This document shows, one piece after another, positions 9,446 through 19,165 of a DNA stretch of 64,000 bases. The stretch is from positions 1,125 through 65,124 of the forward strand of contig JADGDD010000001.1 of assembly GCA_016745075.1 (NCBI GenBank), read 5' to 3'. The DNA is from Planctomycetota bacterium. Its GTDB lineage: Bacteria > Planctomycetota > UBA11346. Below the pieces are notes generated by a model. It was not told where the DNA came from. It ran no database searches and saw only the letters and a program-made list of their open reading frames with translations. The stretch's first letter is position 1. Every line of letters starts with the position of its first letter. The translations under genes were made by a program, and so were the position numbers.

Positions 9446-10453
9446 TTGACTATTACCGAGGCTCCAGCATTGGCGTTATTGTGGGATGATGGAGTTTTAT
9501 TGCCAGAGCCAACATTATGTTGGCAGTGCTGGCGACCAGCCCTCATGTATGGTGGCTCGGCGTGTTTGCATTGGCGTGCAGATGCGCTTGCCGCACAGGC
9601 GGCGGGCGTTTCGTGTTTCACAACCGAGCCAGCACATGGATGTGCTCAACAAGCCGTTGTCTATACACGCAAAGAACGTGAAGCGAGTTGGAATGATGTG
9701 GTGCAGGCTTGGAATGCTTTGCCAGTTGGTGGCCGTCTCGTACTTGTGGGTGGTAATGATACCGGAATTAAAACTACAGCAAAGATCTGTGGGCAACGTT
9801 TAGGGGTAGAAGGCATTGTTGTAGCAAACCGTGCTCGTGCTCGTGCGTGTGTGTATAGCAAAATTACAGATCTCTTGGTAGAACCAACTTTTTTGCCTCC
9901 CGTTGTATTATCTGCGGAACGGTCAGAGATGTGTACAGTGGTTCCCGGTGTCTTTAGCGCTCGTGGCTTAGATGGCGGAACGGCTTTATTACTTGACGTG
10001 TTGAGTACATATGAAGGAGCAGTCTCTTTCATTCTGGATGTGGCTTGTGGCGTTGGGCATTTAGGGCTTAATGCTGTTAGACAGTGGCCGATGGCAGAGG
10101 CTCTTTTACTTGATGCTGATGCACGAGCGGTGTCCTGTGCTGCAAAAAATGGAGCACAGCTTACACCAACATCTATTGTGCGAGCTGAATGGTGGGATAC
10201 CAGTGAGGCGATTCCAAGTTGTTCCCCAGATCTCATCCTCATCAATCCACCTTTTCATACGGGTGTGCACGCGGATATGGATGTGGCTAAACAGATGTTT
10301 CAGCGGATAGAAGCCGTTGCTCAAACAGGCGCAGTTATGTTGGTTGTTGCGAATCGTCATCTGCCGTGGGAACGAGAGCTCGAACACTGTGGTCATCGTC
10401 AGGAATTGTTGTCTCAAAAAGATGGTTATAAAATTATTCGAGTAGACTGGTAA
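9446..10453 (+). CDS. rsmC: RsmC-like class I methyltransferase (rRNA guanine-N2 family)
   Basis: A 335-residue protein with the duplicated Rossmann layout of RsmC/RlmG enzymes: a degenerate N-terminal half and a catalytic C-terminal half. Motif I is LDVACGVGHLGL, the acidic motif is LLLDADARAV, and the N2-guanine methyltransferase motif is LINPPFHTG. The expected reaction is SAM-dependent N2-methylation of a guanine in rRNA; m2G1207 of 16S is the RsmC target in other bacteria, and the exact base here is inferred. The start is TTG (no in-frame ATG nearby). It is followed after 13 bp by rsuA, another rRNA modification gene. Confidence 0.8.
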   Translation: MTITEAPALALLWDDGVLLPEPTLCWQCWRPALMYGGSACLHWRADALAAQAAGVSCFTTEPAHGCAQQAVVYTRKEREASWNDVVQAWNALPVGGRLVLVGGNDTGIKTTAKICGQRLGVEGIVVANRARARACVYSKITDLLVEPTFLPPVVLSAERSEMCTVVPGVFSARGLDGGTALLLDVLSTYEGAVSFILDVACGVGHLGLNAVRQWPMAEALLLDADARAVSCAAKNGAQLTPTSIVRAEWWDTSEAIPSCSPDLILINPPFHTGVHADMDVAKQMFQRIEAVAQTGAVMLVVANRHLPWERELEHCGHRQELLSQKDGYKIIRVDW

Positions 10454-10466
10454 AGAAGGAGCGGCT

Positions 10467-11216
10467 ATGGTAGTTCGATTAGATGCGTATTTAGCATATG
10501 GTGGCCTTGGTTCACGTAGTGAAGTTCGAGTTTTTGTAAAAAAAGGACTGGTTACAGTCGATGGTGTTGTCTGCAAGAAGCATGCTAGTAAAGTGGACGA
10601 AGGGCAGGTTGTGCTCTGTGATGGTACGCTTGTAGAACTGCCGCCTCGTTCTGTGGATGCGGTGCTCTATAAACCAGTTGGTTACGCCTGTAGCCATGAT
10701 CCGAATGAAGCCCCCGTGGTTGACGATTTACTTGACCCTCTTTGGGTGCGAGGGGGCGTGCAAAGCGCAGGACGTTTAGACCGTGAAACGTCAGGGCTTT
10801 TGGTCTTGTCGCTTGATGGTCAGTTTATTCACCGCCTTATTAAACCAGGTAAAGAAGTGTTTAAGCGTTATTGCATTACTTACACAGGAGAGCTTAAACA
10901 ACAGGCTGTTCGCGCTTGTGAAGAAGGTCTTATCATTGCTGGCGATTTAGAGCGGCCAACCCGTCCTGCGCGGTTAATCTTGGGTGAGACTGATGAAGAT
11001 GGCCATGGCCATGCCACCTTAGAAATTTGTGAGGGCCGCTATCACCAAGTTCGTCAAATGATAACAGCCCTTGGTGGTCAGGTAATTGCATTACATAGAG
11101 ATCGAATAGGTGCTTACACCTTACCTGTGGATATGGAGGCAGGAGAAACAGTCCTATTAAGCGAATCGGATAAACAAGATTTACTGGTTGCGGGTTTAAG
11201 AGCTGTAGAGGCATGA
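10467..11216 (+). CDS. rsuA: RsuA/RluB-family rRNA pseudouridine synthase
   Basis: A 249-residue enzyme with an N-terminal S4 RNA-binding domain (LDAYLAYGGLGSRSEVRVFVKKGLVTVDG) and an RsuA-type catalytic domain with the aspartate motif GRLDRETSGLL. The C-terminal block GRYHQVRQMITALG is typical. RsuA isomerises U516 of 16S rRNA; the short length favours RsuA over RluB/E/F, but substrate is inferred. It forms an operon with the rsmC-like gene and has AAGAAGGAG upstream of its ATG. Confidence 0.88.
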   Translation: MVVRLDAYLAYGGLGSRSEVRVFVKKGLVTVDGVVCKKHASKVDEGQVVLCDGTLVELPPRSVDAVLYKPVGYACSHDPNEAPVVDDLLDPLWVRGGVQSAGRLDRETSGLLVLSLDGQFIHRLIKPGKEVFKRYCITYTGELKQQAVRACEEGLIIAGDLERPTRPARLILGETDEDGHGHATLEICEGRYHQVRQMITALGGQVIALHRDRIGAYTLPVDMEAGETVLLSESDKQDLLVAGLRAVEA

Positions 11217-11235
11217 CTGTTTGAGTGAGTCGTTT

Positions 11236-11264
11236 TTCCTGAGTCATCTGTTCTATTCTATAAT
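11236..11264 (+). promoter_or_regulatory. Possible promoter of the 2-oxoacid dehydrogenase operon
   Basis: A perfect -10 box TATAAT at 11259-11264 lies about 100 bp before the E1alpha start, in the 149-bp space after rsuA. The -35 at the right distance (TTCCTG) is weak. Only the -10 is convincing. Confidence 0.4.
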
Positions 11265-11365
11265 CATTCATCGTGCGCGGGCATGCTCATACACTCTGAA
11301 TATGAAGAAGAGAGCTTACAAGATTACTACTCGACAGAGCGCGGGTAACAAGAGGATGTAGGTCT

Positions 11366-12382
11366 ATGATGACGAGTCACCACTCTGTAGACAGGCCTCC
11401 TGTAAGCGATGAACAGCGCCTTCAGCTTGCTGAATTGATGTTGCGTTCTCGTATGCTGGAGCAACGCATAGCAGCGCTCTATCGTCAAGGTCGCATTGCT
11501 GGTGGTGTCTATCTTGGATATGGCCATGAACTCTCCAGCGCAGCCTGTGCTATGCAGCTTGAGCCGTCAGATGTTTATGCGCCACTCATTCGTGATATGG
11601 CAGGTCGTTTAGCAAAAGGTGAAACGGAACTTGATGTGCTTCGGGTCTATCTTGGACGAGAAACAGGAACGATGCGTGGTCGTGATGGCAACATTCATCG
11701 CGGTGATTTACGTCTAAATATCTTACCGATGATCAGCCATTTGGGCAGCATGCTGGCGGCAGTAAACGGTGCATTGCTTGCTAAAAAGCTGGCAGGGGAA
11801 ACTGGCATGGTTGGCATGGCCTGTGTTGGTGAGGGTGGTATTAGTACTGGTGCTGCAAGCGAGGCGCTCAACCAAGCTGCGATTGAGCATTTGCCACTGG
11901 TTGTGATTGTGAGTAATAATCAATATGCCTATTCCACCACCAATGATAAGAGTTTTGCTTGTGAAGATTTAGCCCTGCGTGGGCCTGCCTTTGGTTTGCA
12001 ATCGCGGTCATGTAATGGTAATGATGCAGATGCTTGTCTGTCCACTGCTCAGGCTGCTGTTGCCGCCGCTCGTACTGGTGCGGGTCCACAGCTCATTGTT
12101 GTCGACGTTTTGCGTCGTTGTGGTCATGGGGAACATGATGATGGTGCTTACATGTCACAAGAATTGCAGGAGAACTATCCAGATTGCATAACCGCGAGTC
12201 TGGCTGCATGGTTGGAATCTGGCCTTATTGATGCCGAATGGGAAACAACGCAGCGGAGCGGCATAGAAACACATATACAGAGTATTGTAGAACAGGTCTT
12301 GGCAGAGCCAGAGCCCAGTCCTCACACAGAAGAATGGACAGCATTATCTAATCCAGGACAATTGTATGAGGTGAATCTCTAA
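11366..12382 (+). CDS. 2-oxoacid (pyruvate-type) dehydrogenase E1 component, alpha subunit
   Basis: A 338-residue thiamine-diphosphate enzyme subunit. The ThDP/Mg2+ motif region is GEGGISTGAASEALNQAA...VSNNQYAYST, with GEG where GDG is usual; the RGRDGNIHRGD and HGEHDDGAYMS blocks are also present. With the beta subunit it decarboxylates a 2-oxoacid and acylates the E2 lipoyl group. The substrate could be pyruvate, branched-chain oxoacids or acetoin-type; sequence alone does not decide. It is the first gene of an E1alpha-E1beta-E2 operon and overlaps the next by one base (TAATG). Confidence 0.85.
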   Translation: MMTSHHSVDRPPVSDEQRLQLAELMLRSRMLEQRIAALYRQGRIAGGVYLGYGHELSSAACAMQLEPSDVYAPLIRDMAGRLAKGETELDVLRVYLGRETGTMRGRDGNIHRGDLRLNILPMISHLGSMLAAVNGALLAKKLAGETGMVGMACVGEGGISTGAASEALNQAAIEHLPLVVIVSNNQYAYSTTNDKSFACEDLALRGPAFGLQSRSCNGNDADACLSTAQAAVAAARTGAGPQLIVVDVLRRCGHGEHDDGAYMSQELQENYPDCITASLAAWLESGLIDAEWETTQRSGIETHIQSIVEQVLAEPEPSPHTEEWTALSNPGQLYEVNL

Positions 12383-13413
12383 TGGCCGGTGTTACAGCAG
12401 AACAATTGGCAGCATCTGTAGGTACAACCACCTATCTTGATGCTTTACGACAAGCCATGTTTGACGCGCTTGCCCAATGGCCAGAAGCTTTTATCTACGG
12501 CCAAGATGTAGAAGACCCGTTTGGTGGTGCCTTCAAAGCAACAAAAGGTTTATCCACTGCTTATCCAGAACGCGTTCGTAATGCGCCTATTTGTGAAGAT
12601 GCTATGGCTGGCTTGGCAGTTGGCGCAGCCATTTACGGTGCCCGCCCCATCCTTGAATTTCAATTTTCAGACTTTGCCAGTATTGCCTTTAACCAACTGG
12701 TGAACCACGCGGCAACTACATTTTATCGCACAGGTAAACCCTGCCCACTGGTTGTTCGTTTGCCTATGGGGGGGACCGCAGGCGGTGGGCCATTCCATTG
12801 CCAATCACCAGAAGCATGGTTGACCTACCATCCAGGTCTCATCGTAGTTGCGCCGTCATCAGTTTTTGATGCTTATCATATGTTAAAGCAATCCATTGCC
12901 TGTGATGACCCAGTGATGTTCTGCGAAAATAAACTGCTCTATTTTCACGAAAAAGAAGTAAGTGAAGCTGGCAAGAGCCTCAACGAAAGTACTCCACAAT
13001 TGCCGCTGGGTAAAGCAGCTGTTGTGCGTGAAGGGGATGCTTGCACGGTTGTTGCGTATAGCGGTATGGTCAAAGAAGTCATGGAAGCGGCGGAGCGTTT
13101 ATCAACGCGCAATGGAATCTTAGTTGAGGTTATTGACCTGCGTTGTTTAAAGCCCTTAGACATGCAAACCATTTATGATTCGCTTGCACGTACAGGTCGC
13201 CTCGTGATGGTAAACGAAGCTTGGAGCTACGGCGGTGTTGGTGCTCAAGTGATTTCCCAAGTGACTCAACATGCTTTTCATTTACTTGATGCCCCGCCTC
13301 GCCGCGTAAGTGCTCTTGAAACCCCAATACCATATCATCCGGAACTATGGCGCTCGCACCGTCCACATGCTCGCCGTATTGTTCAAGCCATCATCGAAAC
13401 CGTTCAGTATTGA
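12382..13413 (+). CDS. 2-oxoacid dehydrogenase E1 component, beta subunit
   Basis: A 343-residue transketolase-like subunit. The N-terminal domain has the catalytic region EDVEDPFGGAFKATKGL...NAPICEDAMAGLAVGAA and the EFQFSDFASIAFNQLVNHAA helix; the C-terminal domain has GILVEVIDLRCLKPLD and VMVNEAWSYGGVG. It supplies half of the E1 active site. Length is normal for the family. It starts on the stop codon of E1alpha and is followed after 7 bp by E2, so the three proteins are made together. Confidence 0.88.
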   Translation: MAGVTAEQLAASVGTTTYLDALRQAMFDALAQWPEAFIYGQDVEDPFGGAFKATKGLSTAYPERVRNAPICEDAMAGLAVGAAIYGARPILEFQFSDFASIAFNQLVNHAATTFYRTGKPCPLVVRLPMGGTAGGGPFHCQSPEAWLTYHPGLIVVAPSSVFDAYHMLKQSIACDDPVMFCENKLLYFHEKEVSEAGKSLNESTPQLPLGKAAVVREGDACTVVAYSGMVKEVMEAAERLSTRNGILVEVIDLRCLKPLDMQTIYDSLARTGRLVMVNEAWSYGGVGAQVISQVTQHAFHLLDAPPRRVSALETPIPYHPELWRSHRPHARRIVQAIIETVQY

Positions 13414-13420
13414 GAAACGT

Positions 13421-14587
13421 ATGACAAAAACAGCAATTCGTCTTCCGCAGTTAGGAGAGGCCGTCGCCGAGGCAACCATACAAGAATGGCTGATTGCTGT
13501 TGGTGATAGCATAGAGGCAGATGCCGATATCGCCGAGGTTGAGACAGAAAAATCTGTGTTAGCAATAACCTCACAGCATACGGGTGTACTTGTTGAGATC
13601 GTTAAAGAAGCAGGTTCCGCTTGTGAAGTTGGTGATTTACTTGCATGGCTTGAGGTTGAAGGAATTGTTGAAGAGACGGAACAATCAGAAGAAATAGATA
13701 CCCACCAAACATCAGACCCGACAGAGCCGAAGCCAATGCGTGCGCCAACCGCGCCAGCCTTGGCTCCAGCAGGAAGCAGTGCAGGTTTTTTAAGCCCGCG
13801 TGTACGGAGCATGTTAGCAGAGACGGGTTTGCGTGAAGCAGATCTCCATTTAGTACGTGCGACTGGTACAGATGGTCGCGTGACCGCTCGTGATATAGAG
13901 CGGCTACAAGCGCATTTAGATACCTATATTGCACATGATGCCAGCTCATTGCGCCGTGCTGTTTCTGATTCTATGAGCCGTGCTTGGGAACGCCCTCTTG
14001 CCACTGTCTCATCACTTGTGCAGATGGACCCAATTCTGAAACATCGCCGTAGCATTCCGGGCCGACCATCAGCAAGTATTTATGCATTGCGCGCGTTGGC
14101 ACTTGCCCTGCGAGAAGATGACCGCCTTGTGCGTATTATTGCTGGGGATCATATTTATGAACCAAAACATATGGATATAGCACTCGCGGTAGATGCAGAA
14201 GACGGTGTGCTGAACCCTGTTATTCATAAAGTTGATACGCAAGGTTTAGCGGAATTAGATGAGTCGGTCAATAATGTTATAGAACAAGCACGTAGTCGAA
14301 AACTGTCACCAGATGCAGGTGAAGGTGGGATTGCCACTATTTCAAATTACGGAAGTCTTCGCATTACCTGGGCAACTCCTGTGCCACCGCCAGGACAAAG
14401 TTGCTTGCTCGGGCTTGGCAGCGTTCGTCGCCACCCAAACTGGAATGCTAAAACCAACTCATGGGATTGCGTTCGTGCCTGTGAAATAACCATGACCTTT
14501 GATCACCGTATTGCTGATGGGGCTGCTGCTGCACATCTGCTTCACGCCGTTGTCAAATATCTTGAGCATCCCGAACGACTGGATTAA
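13421..14587 (+). CDS. Dihydrolipoamide acyltransferase (E2)
   Basis: A 388-residue E2 with the domains in order: one lipoyl domain (lipoyl lysine in VETEKSVLAI, near residue 45), an acid/proline-rich linker, a peripheral subunit-binding domain (LSPRVRSMLAETGL...GRVTARDIERL) and a catalytic acyltransferase domain ending with the active-site motif TFDHRIADG. The catalytic domain seems somewhat short. ATG 13421 sits 7 bp after the E1beta stop; the track's 13310 start lies inside E1beta and is rejected. No E3 (dihydrolipoamide dehydrogenase) gene is present in the window. Confidence 0.9.
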   Translation: MTKTAIRLPQLGEAVAEATIQEWLIAVGDSIEADADIAEVETEKSVLAITSQHTGVLVEIVKEAGSACEVGDLLAWLEVEGIVEETEQSEEIDTHQTSDPTEPKPMRAPTAPALAPAGSSAGFLSPRVRSMLAETGLREADLHLVRATGTDGRVTARDIERLQAHLDTYIAHDASSLRRAVSDSMSRAWERPLATVSSLVQMDPILKHRRSIPGRPSASIYALRALALALREDDRLVRIIAGDHIYEPKHMDIALAVDAEDGVLNPVIHKVDTQGLAELDESVNNVIEQARSRKLSPDAGEGGIATISNYGSLRITWATPVPPPGQSCLLGLGSVRRHPNWNAKTNSWDCVRACEITMTFDHRIADGAAAAHLLHAVVKYLEHPERLD

Positions 14588-14727
14588 GTCGATCGTTTTG
14601 TTTGACTCCCTATGCCATAGCAGGGGGGACATGTGCGAAACAACCCTCTTAGAGTATTTTGTTATTTACAGGAACAATTGTAAGTGATGAAAAGTCTGAA
14701 TTGCAAGAACAGCTCAGTACTTTAAAT

Positions 14728-16074
14728 TTACAATACTTCAGCGGCAACACCAGCTAGCTCAGAGCGCTCGGCTCGTTTTAAGGTAATGTGTCCCGCAATG
14801 GAGTGGCCGCGCATGCGTTCGGTTACATAGGTGAGGCCATTGGACGATGCATCTAAGTATGGGTTGTCGATTTGGTAGGGGTCACCAGTGAGCACGATTT
14901 TTGTTCGTTCACCTGCTCGAGATACGATCGTTTTTATTTCGTGAGGGGTGAGGTTTTGTGCTTCATCAACAATAAGATATTGGTGGGAGATTGAACGGCC
15001 ACGGATATAAGTGAGTGCTTCTAAAGAAATCGTTTCGTTGTCAATGAGGCTGCGGATAATGTCATCTGGATCACGTTCTTCATGGGCGAGGATAAAATGG
15101 AGATTATCAAAAATTGGCCCCATCCAGTGCGTCATTTTTTCGTCTTTTGTGCCAGGTAAATAACCAATGTCTTGACCGAGTGGCATAATAGGTCTGCTGA
15201 CAAGCATTTTATTATAGGCTTCTTCACGTAGGGTCTTTTGCATACCAGCAGCAAGTGCGAGTAATGTTTTCCCAGTGCCTGCTGTTCCAACAAGAGTGAT
15301 TAATTTCACATTGTCATTCAGTAATAAATCAAGGGCAATAACTTGTTCAATATTGCGTGGATGAATACCAGAGACGTGAGCAATATGACTATCTATAGGA
15401 GTGAGTGTTTGTGTCTCGATATCAAATCGACCAACAAGGTGTTTGTCTTCCTGTGTAGCATCTTCTTCTCGTATGATAAGATATTCATTTGCTGCAATAT
15501 CAAGGTCTTCGAGACAGGGGTCATCCGCAGGAATCGGGATACCTTCTTTGAAATCATGAAAGATGCCGCTGCTAATTGTTGCACGATGAATACCTGTTGG
15601 TAATTCATCAATATTCACTTTCTGAACGTCATAGTCGTCGGTATCAATGCCTAGAGAATCTGCTTTAATGCGTGCGTTAATGTCCTTAGAGATAAAGGAG
15701 ACATTATGCCCTTCTTCTTTCAAAAGGTGGGCACAGCCAAGGATTTTATTATCCATGATTCCAGGTAAAAGGCCATCAAGGGTGGCATACCGAAGAATAA
15801 CTTGAATGATCCCGCCTTTTTCTGTGGCAACTCCTGCGCGTAATGATCCTTTTTTGCGGAGTTTATCAAGGAGGCGTACAACTTCACGAGAGTTGCGACC
15901 AAGTTCCGTGCTTTTGGTTTTGAAATTATCAAGCTCTTCAAGAACAGTCATTGGGATAACAACGTGGTTATTTGCAAAATCGAGCAGAACGTTTGGATTG
16001 TGTAGAAGGATGTTGGTATCAAGTACAAATGTTTTGCGTTCATTGCCGTCTTGGGTCAGGCTGTTGCTATTCAT
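14728..16074 (-). CDS. PhoH-like ATPase with N-terminal PIN domain (PhoH2/YlaK type)
   Basis: A 448-residue PIN-PhoH fusion. The N-terminal PIN nuclease domain has the acidic motif FVLDTNILLHNP, ELDNFK and later DNKILGCA; the C-terminal PhoH P-loop ATPase has Walker A GTAGTGKTLLA, Walker B YLIVDEAQNLTP and LTGDPYQIDNP. PhoH2 proteins are RNA helicase/ribonucleases in some bacteria. Its ATG overlaps the stop of the upstream MglA-pseudokinase gene by 4 bp, so translation is coupled, linking the two functionally or by expression. Confidence 0.9.
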   Translation of the reverse strand: MNSNSLTQDGNERKTFVLDTNILLHNPNVLLDFANNHVVIPMTVLEELDNFKTKSTELGRNSREVVRLLDKLRKKGSLRAGVATEKGGIIQVILRYATLDGLLPGIMDNKILGCAHLLKEEGHNVSFISKDINARIKADSLGIDTDDYDVQKVNIDELPTGIHRATISSGIFHDFKEGIPIPADDPCLEDLDIAANEYLIIREEDATQEDKHLVGRFDIETQTLTPIDSHIAHVSGIHPRNIEQVIALDLLLNDNVKLITLVGTAGTGKTLLALAAGMQKTLREEAYNKMLVSRPIMPLGQDIGYLPGTKDEKMTHWMGPIFDNLHFILAHEERDPDDIIRSLIDNETISLEALTYIRGRSISHQYLIVDEAQNLTPHEIKTIVSRAGERTKIVLTGDPYQIDNPYLDASSNGLTYVTERMRGHSIAGHITLKRAERSELAGVAAEVL

Positions 16075-19052
16075 TTGGTTTCCTCTGTTTGTTCTGGTGC
16101 CTGGTCCGGTGCTTGGTTTTGTAGTTGCGCTTCTGGTTCAGATTCAGGCTGAACGTCTTCAACTTTGGGGATTGTGGCTCGTTTTTCTCGGATGCGTTGT
16201 ATTTGAGTGTATATCTGTTCTGCCCGTCCTTGGTAGGTCGGGTTTTTATCAAAACGGTGTGGAGCGATTAGCATAAGTATTTCGGCAGCAATGCCGGTGT
16301 CGGATGGGTTCTGTTCGTAATCTTTTAACAAGCTATCAGCACGTTGCAGCTTTTCGATAACGGTTTCCCTCGTGACACCAATTTTTTCTTCTCGTGGCTC
16401 CGCTTGTTCTTCAGTCTCAAGTTCTTCTAGAGTGTCTGCGGTTGGTGCTGGTGGAGTTAGCTCTGCTGTTGTTGCGTCTTGAGTTGTGTCTTGAGTGGGT
16501 TCTGTTGCTGTTGAAGCAGGCTTCTCTTCTGGTAGGTTTTCTTCTGCTGTTGGTGCTTGTTGTGCTATATTTCCCTCGTCCTTTGTTTTTTTCTCGTCTT
16601 CCGTCTTTTTTCCTTTTTGTTTGGTTGGGTCAGAGCTTGGTAAAACATGGACTAAAGCAGAGGGTTTTGTGTTTTCTGCCTGTTGTACTTCTGTCTGTTG
16701 TGCACCTTTTCTTGTTTGTTCTGTGTCTGAGTTTTCATCGGGCAGAGTACTTGGTTGTGGTTTGATGACAACAAGAACTGCAAGAGTTATAATAATTGCA
16801 AGTAGCACGATGATGATGATAATAATAGGCACCATGCTGCTTTTCTTTTTCTTGCGAGAAGGTCTTTCTTGTTCTTGTGCTTCGCTCTCGAAGTCTTCAT
16901 CAAAAGTGTCGTGGCTACGTCTACGGCCACCAGCACGTGCAGGGGTGCGGTTCAGAGTACCACGACGTTTTGATCCAGATATATCCTCTTTCACATTGGT
17001 ATTATTGTCTTTTCGACGGCCTCTGCGGTCGTGAGAGGCTTCTTGGCCTTTATCACTTTTTTTGCCACGGCGATAGGTAGATTGAGTTACTTGTCGGTTT
17101 GAAACTTGTGCTGTGTTGCTTTTTGCCGCTTGCATGGTGTTTCGTTGGGCGCCACCACCAAAGAATTCAAGCCGATTAATCAGATCGCTATATTCTTGGA
17201 AGCGTTCGGTGCGTTGGGCTTCTGTAAGCATGGCGCAGAAAGCATCTAATTGTCTGCTGACATCAGATTGTTGTGAACGGAGACTTGGTGCACCACTGGT
17301 GCGTACTTGAACAAGTGCCTCGTGGGCACTGTACCCTTTTACTAAACCACCACCGGTAATCATACGGAAGAGCAGCGCGCCAAGGAGAAATATGTCAGTA
17401 CGTGAATCAGCGGGTTCGTTATTTAAGACCTCTGGAGCAAGGTAGTATTCGGTAGCAGCGCTTGAGCCCATACGTTGGTTGAGCAAGAAGTTAAAGGCGG
17501 TTGGTACCCCAAGTTCATCAAGGTAAATACGACCTGCCGCACTCATCAGAATACAGTCGGGCCGAACCCAGCCATGAATAACGCCATTGCGTGCGGCTTC
17601 CTCAAGAGCAAGTGCGACTTGGCGAACAATCCCCATCGCTTGTGGTGGGGCGAGCGTACGACGGCGAGCAAGTACTTGAGTCAACGTTTCTGATTCAGGA
17701 ATATTGCTGCTAATAATAACTGGTGTTTGTCCAGACCAACGTAGAGCCACAATCGGTACAAGATTGGGGTGTTTGGCATTGCTGGCAACGGTAACGTATT
17801 GTTCTAAGGATTCTCTTATGCCTGGTTGGGCTAGGTAGGTTTCACTGAGCGCGAGTGCACGAAATAGTTCACCAAAGGCATTTTTTACGATAAATCGACT
17901 ACCATGAATGCCAATATCAAGAGTTGAAACAATGGCATAGCCAGGAATTTGTAAGTTTTGAGTAATGGTGTTGCCAGCAAAAAGTGTATCGTTGCTACCA
18001 GAGCCATCGCTGAGTGTGCTGACTTCCAGTGGTTGTAAGGGTGGCGGGTTATTACTCGGTAATGACTGCGGAATTTGTTGCTGTGGATACGGAGTTGGTT
18101 CTATCGATTGTGGTACCGTTGATGAGACTGATTGCGGCGGTAATTGTGGTTGAGGAGTTGGCTGAGGTGAATGTTGAGGTAGTGGTGTTGGAGTCTTGGG
18201 TTGAACAACACTAGTTTGACCGGTTTCTCGGTTTCGAACCTCAATAAGTGTGCTGCACTGTCCGCAGGAAAAAACATCGCCAACCTGAACGCTAGGAACT
18301 TCTAAAATTGTTTCGCATGAGCAGCAGGTAATGAGCCATGATTCTGGTTCAGTTAATACCGCAAGAGTATTATGGCGTGGGCGTAATGCTGGTGGTTCTT
18401 CGGTTGGGGACGGTACTGCTAAGGCTTGTTCTTCTGCATCTTGTTCCTCTGCTTGTTTGCGAAGGCGAGAAAGGTTTTGCACAGTAATAGACTCAACGAG
18501 TAATTTACAAATGGCGTGTAATGTTTCGATAACGCCGCTGCCATGTTCTGCATCCGCAGGAAAGGACGGTAGTAAATTGCTATTTAATAAAGGGTTGAGC
18601 TGGGTGTATTCAAGTGCATCCGTGCTGTGTTGTTTGTTAAATTGAATGACAATGGGAAGTGTGTCTGCGGATTCATTGTGGTTAATGAAATCCCACATGT
18701 CGTTGAGTGAGTCAATGTTTTCTTCAATAGCGCTACGGGTAGAATCAGCAACAAAGACAATGGCATCAGCTTGTTCAAGGATTTTACGTCGGTTGGTATT
18801 GATGTAACTTTCACCAGGGGTCGTCAAAATATGGAGACGAACAGCAAGGTTGTCCATTTTGGGAAGAAAAGATGGAAGTATATCGAGAAAGAGTAGACGC
18901 TCTGAGGCAAGTTCCGTTGTCGTGATTTGACTTGGGCTATGCTGGCCAGCATGTGCTTGGATATGGCGCAGATTCGTGCTTTTACCTGACATCCCTGGGC
19001 CAAAATAGGCAAGGGTGCATACGAGTTCCTGTGTTTGTAGGTCGATATACAT
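16071..19052 (-). CDS. MglA-like GTPase fused to zinc ribbon, protein-kinase-like (pseudokinase) domain and transmembrane helix
   Basis: A 993-residue multidomain protein. Residues 1-200 are an MglA-type small GTPase (P-loop FGPGMSGKSTN; TTPGESYINTNRRKIL; ADAIVFVADS), but the base-specificity motif reads NKQH instead of NKxD. Next comes a CxxC...CxxC zinc-ribbon-like segment (CCSCETILEV...CGQCSTLIEV), a Pro/Gln linker, then a kinase-like domain at about 364-630. The kinase fold is recognisable (VIHGWVRPDCIL, YLAPEVL, LLGALLFRMITG) but lacks the HRD aspartate (HGW), the beta-3 lysine, and has DEL for DFG, so it is probably catalytically dead. A basic linker, one TM helix (about 737-762) and a Pro/Glu/Thr-rich tail follow. 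ATG 19052 is chosen because MglA homology begins there. Confidence 0.8.
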   Translation of the reverse strand: MYIDLQTQELVCTLAYFGPGMSGKSTNLRHIQAHAGQHSPSQITTTELASERLLFLDILPSFLPKMDNLAVRLHILTTPGESYINTNRRKILEQADAIVFVADSTRSAIEENIDSLNDMWDFINHNESADTLPIVIQFNKQHSTDALEYTQLNPLLNSNLLPSFPADAEHGSGVIETLHAICKLLVESITVQNLSRLRKQAEEQDAEEQALAVPSPTEEPPALRPRHNTLAVLTEPESWLITCCSCETILEVPSVQVGDVFSCGQCSTLIEVRNRETGQTSVVQPKTPTPLPQHSPQPTPQPQLPPQSVSSTVPQSIEPTPYPQQQIPQSLPSNNPPPLQPLEVSTLSDGSGSNDTLFAGNTITQNLQIPGYAIVSTLDIGIHGSRFIVKNAFGELFRALALSETYLAQPGIRESLEQYVTVASNAKHPNLVPIVALRWSGQTPVIISSNIPESETLTQVLARRRTLAPPQAMGIVRQVALALEEAARNGVIHGWVRPDCILMSAAGRIYLDELGVPTAFNFLLNQRMGSSAATEYYLAPEVLNNEPADSRTDIFLLGALLFRMITGGGLVKGYSAHEALVQVRTSGAPSLRSQQSDVSRQLDAFCAMLTEAQRTERFQEYSDLINRLEFFGGGAQRNTMQAAKSNTAQVSNRQVTQSTYRRGKKSDKGQEASHDRRGRRKDNNTNVKEDISGSKRRGTLNRTPARAGGRRRSHDTFDEDFESEAQEQERPSRKKKKSSMVPIIIIIIVLLAIIITLAVLVVIKPQPSTLPDENSDTEQTRKGAQQTEVQQAENTKPSALVHVLPSSDPTKQKGKKTEDEKKTKDEGNIAQQAPTAEENLPEEKPASTATEPTQDTTQDATTAELTPPAPTADTLEELETEEQAEPREEKIGVTRETVIEKLQRADSLLKDYEQNPSDTGIAAEILMLIAPHRFDKNPTYQGRAEQIYTQIQRIREKRATIPKVEDVQPESEPEAQLQNQAPDQAPEQTEETK

Positions 19053-19165
19053 AGATGTGTTTCGCCTTTGTGTCATGAACGGGGATACCCAGCGCTGGCC
19101 CGAGTAGAGTTGGGAGGCTGAATGAACCATAGCCAGTATGAGGCGTGCAAGTGTATAGCAATAAG

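Noticed and set aside
11366-14587. Assignment of the E1-E2 operon specifically to acetoin dehydrogenase
   Set aside because: E1 and E2 sequences alone do not separate pyruvate, branched-chain and acetoin enzymes, and no acetoin genes are nearby.
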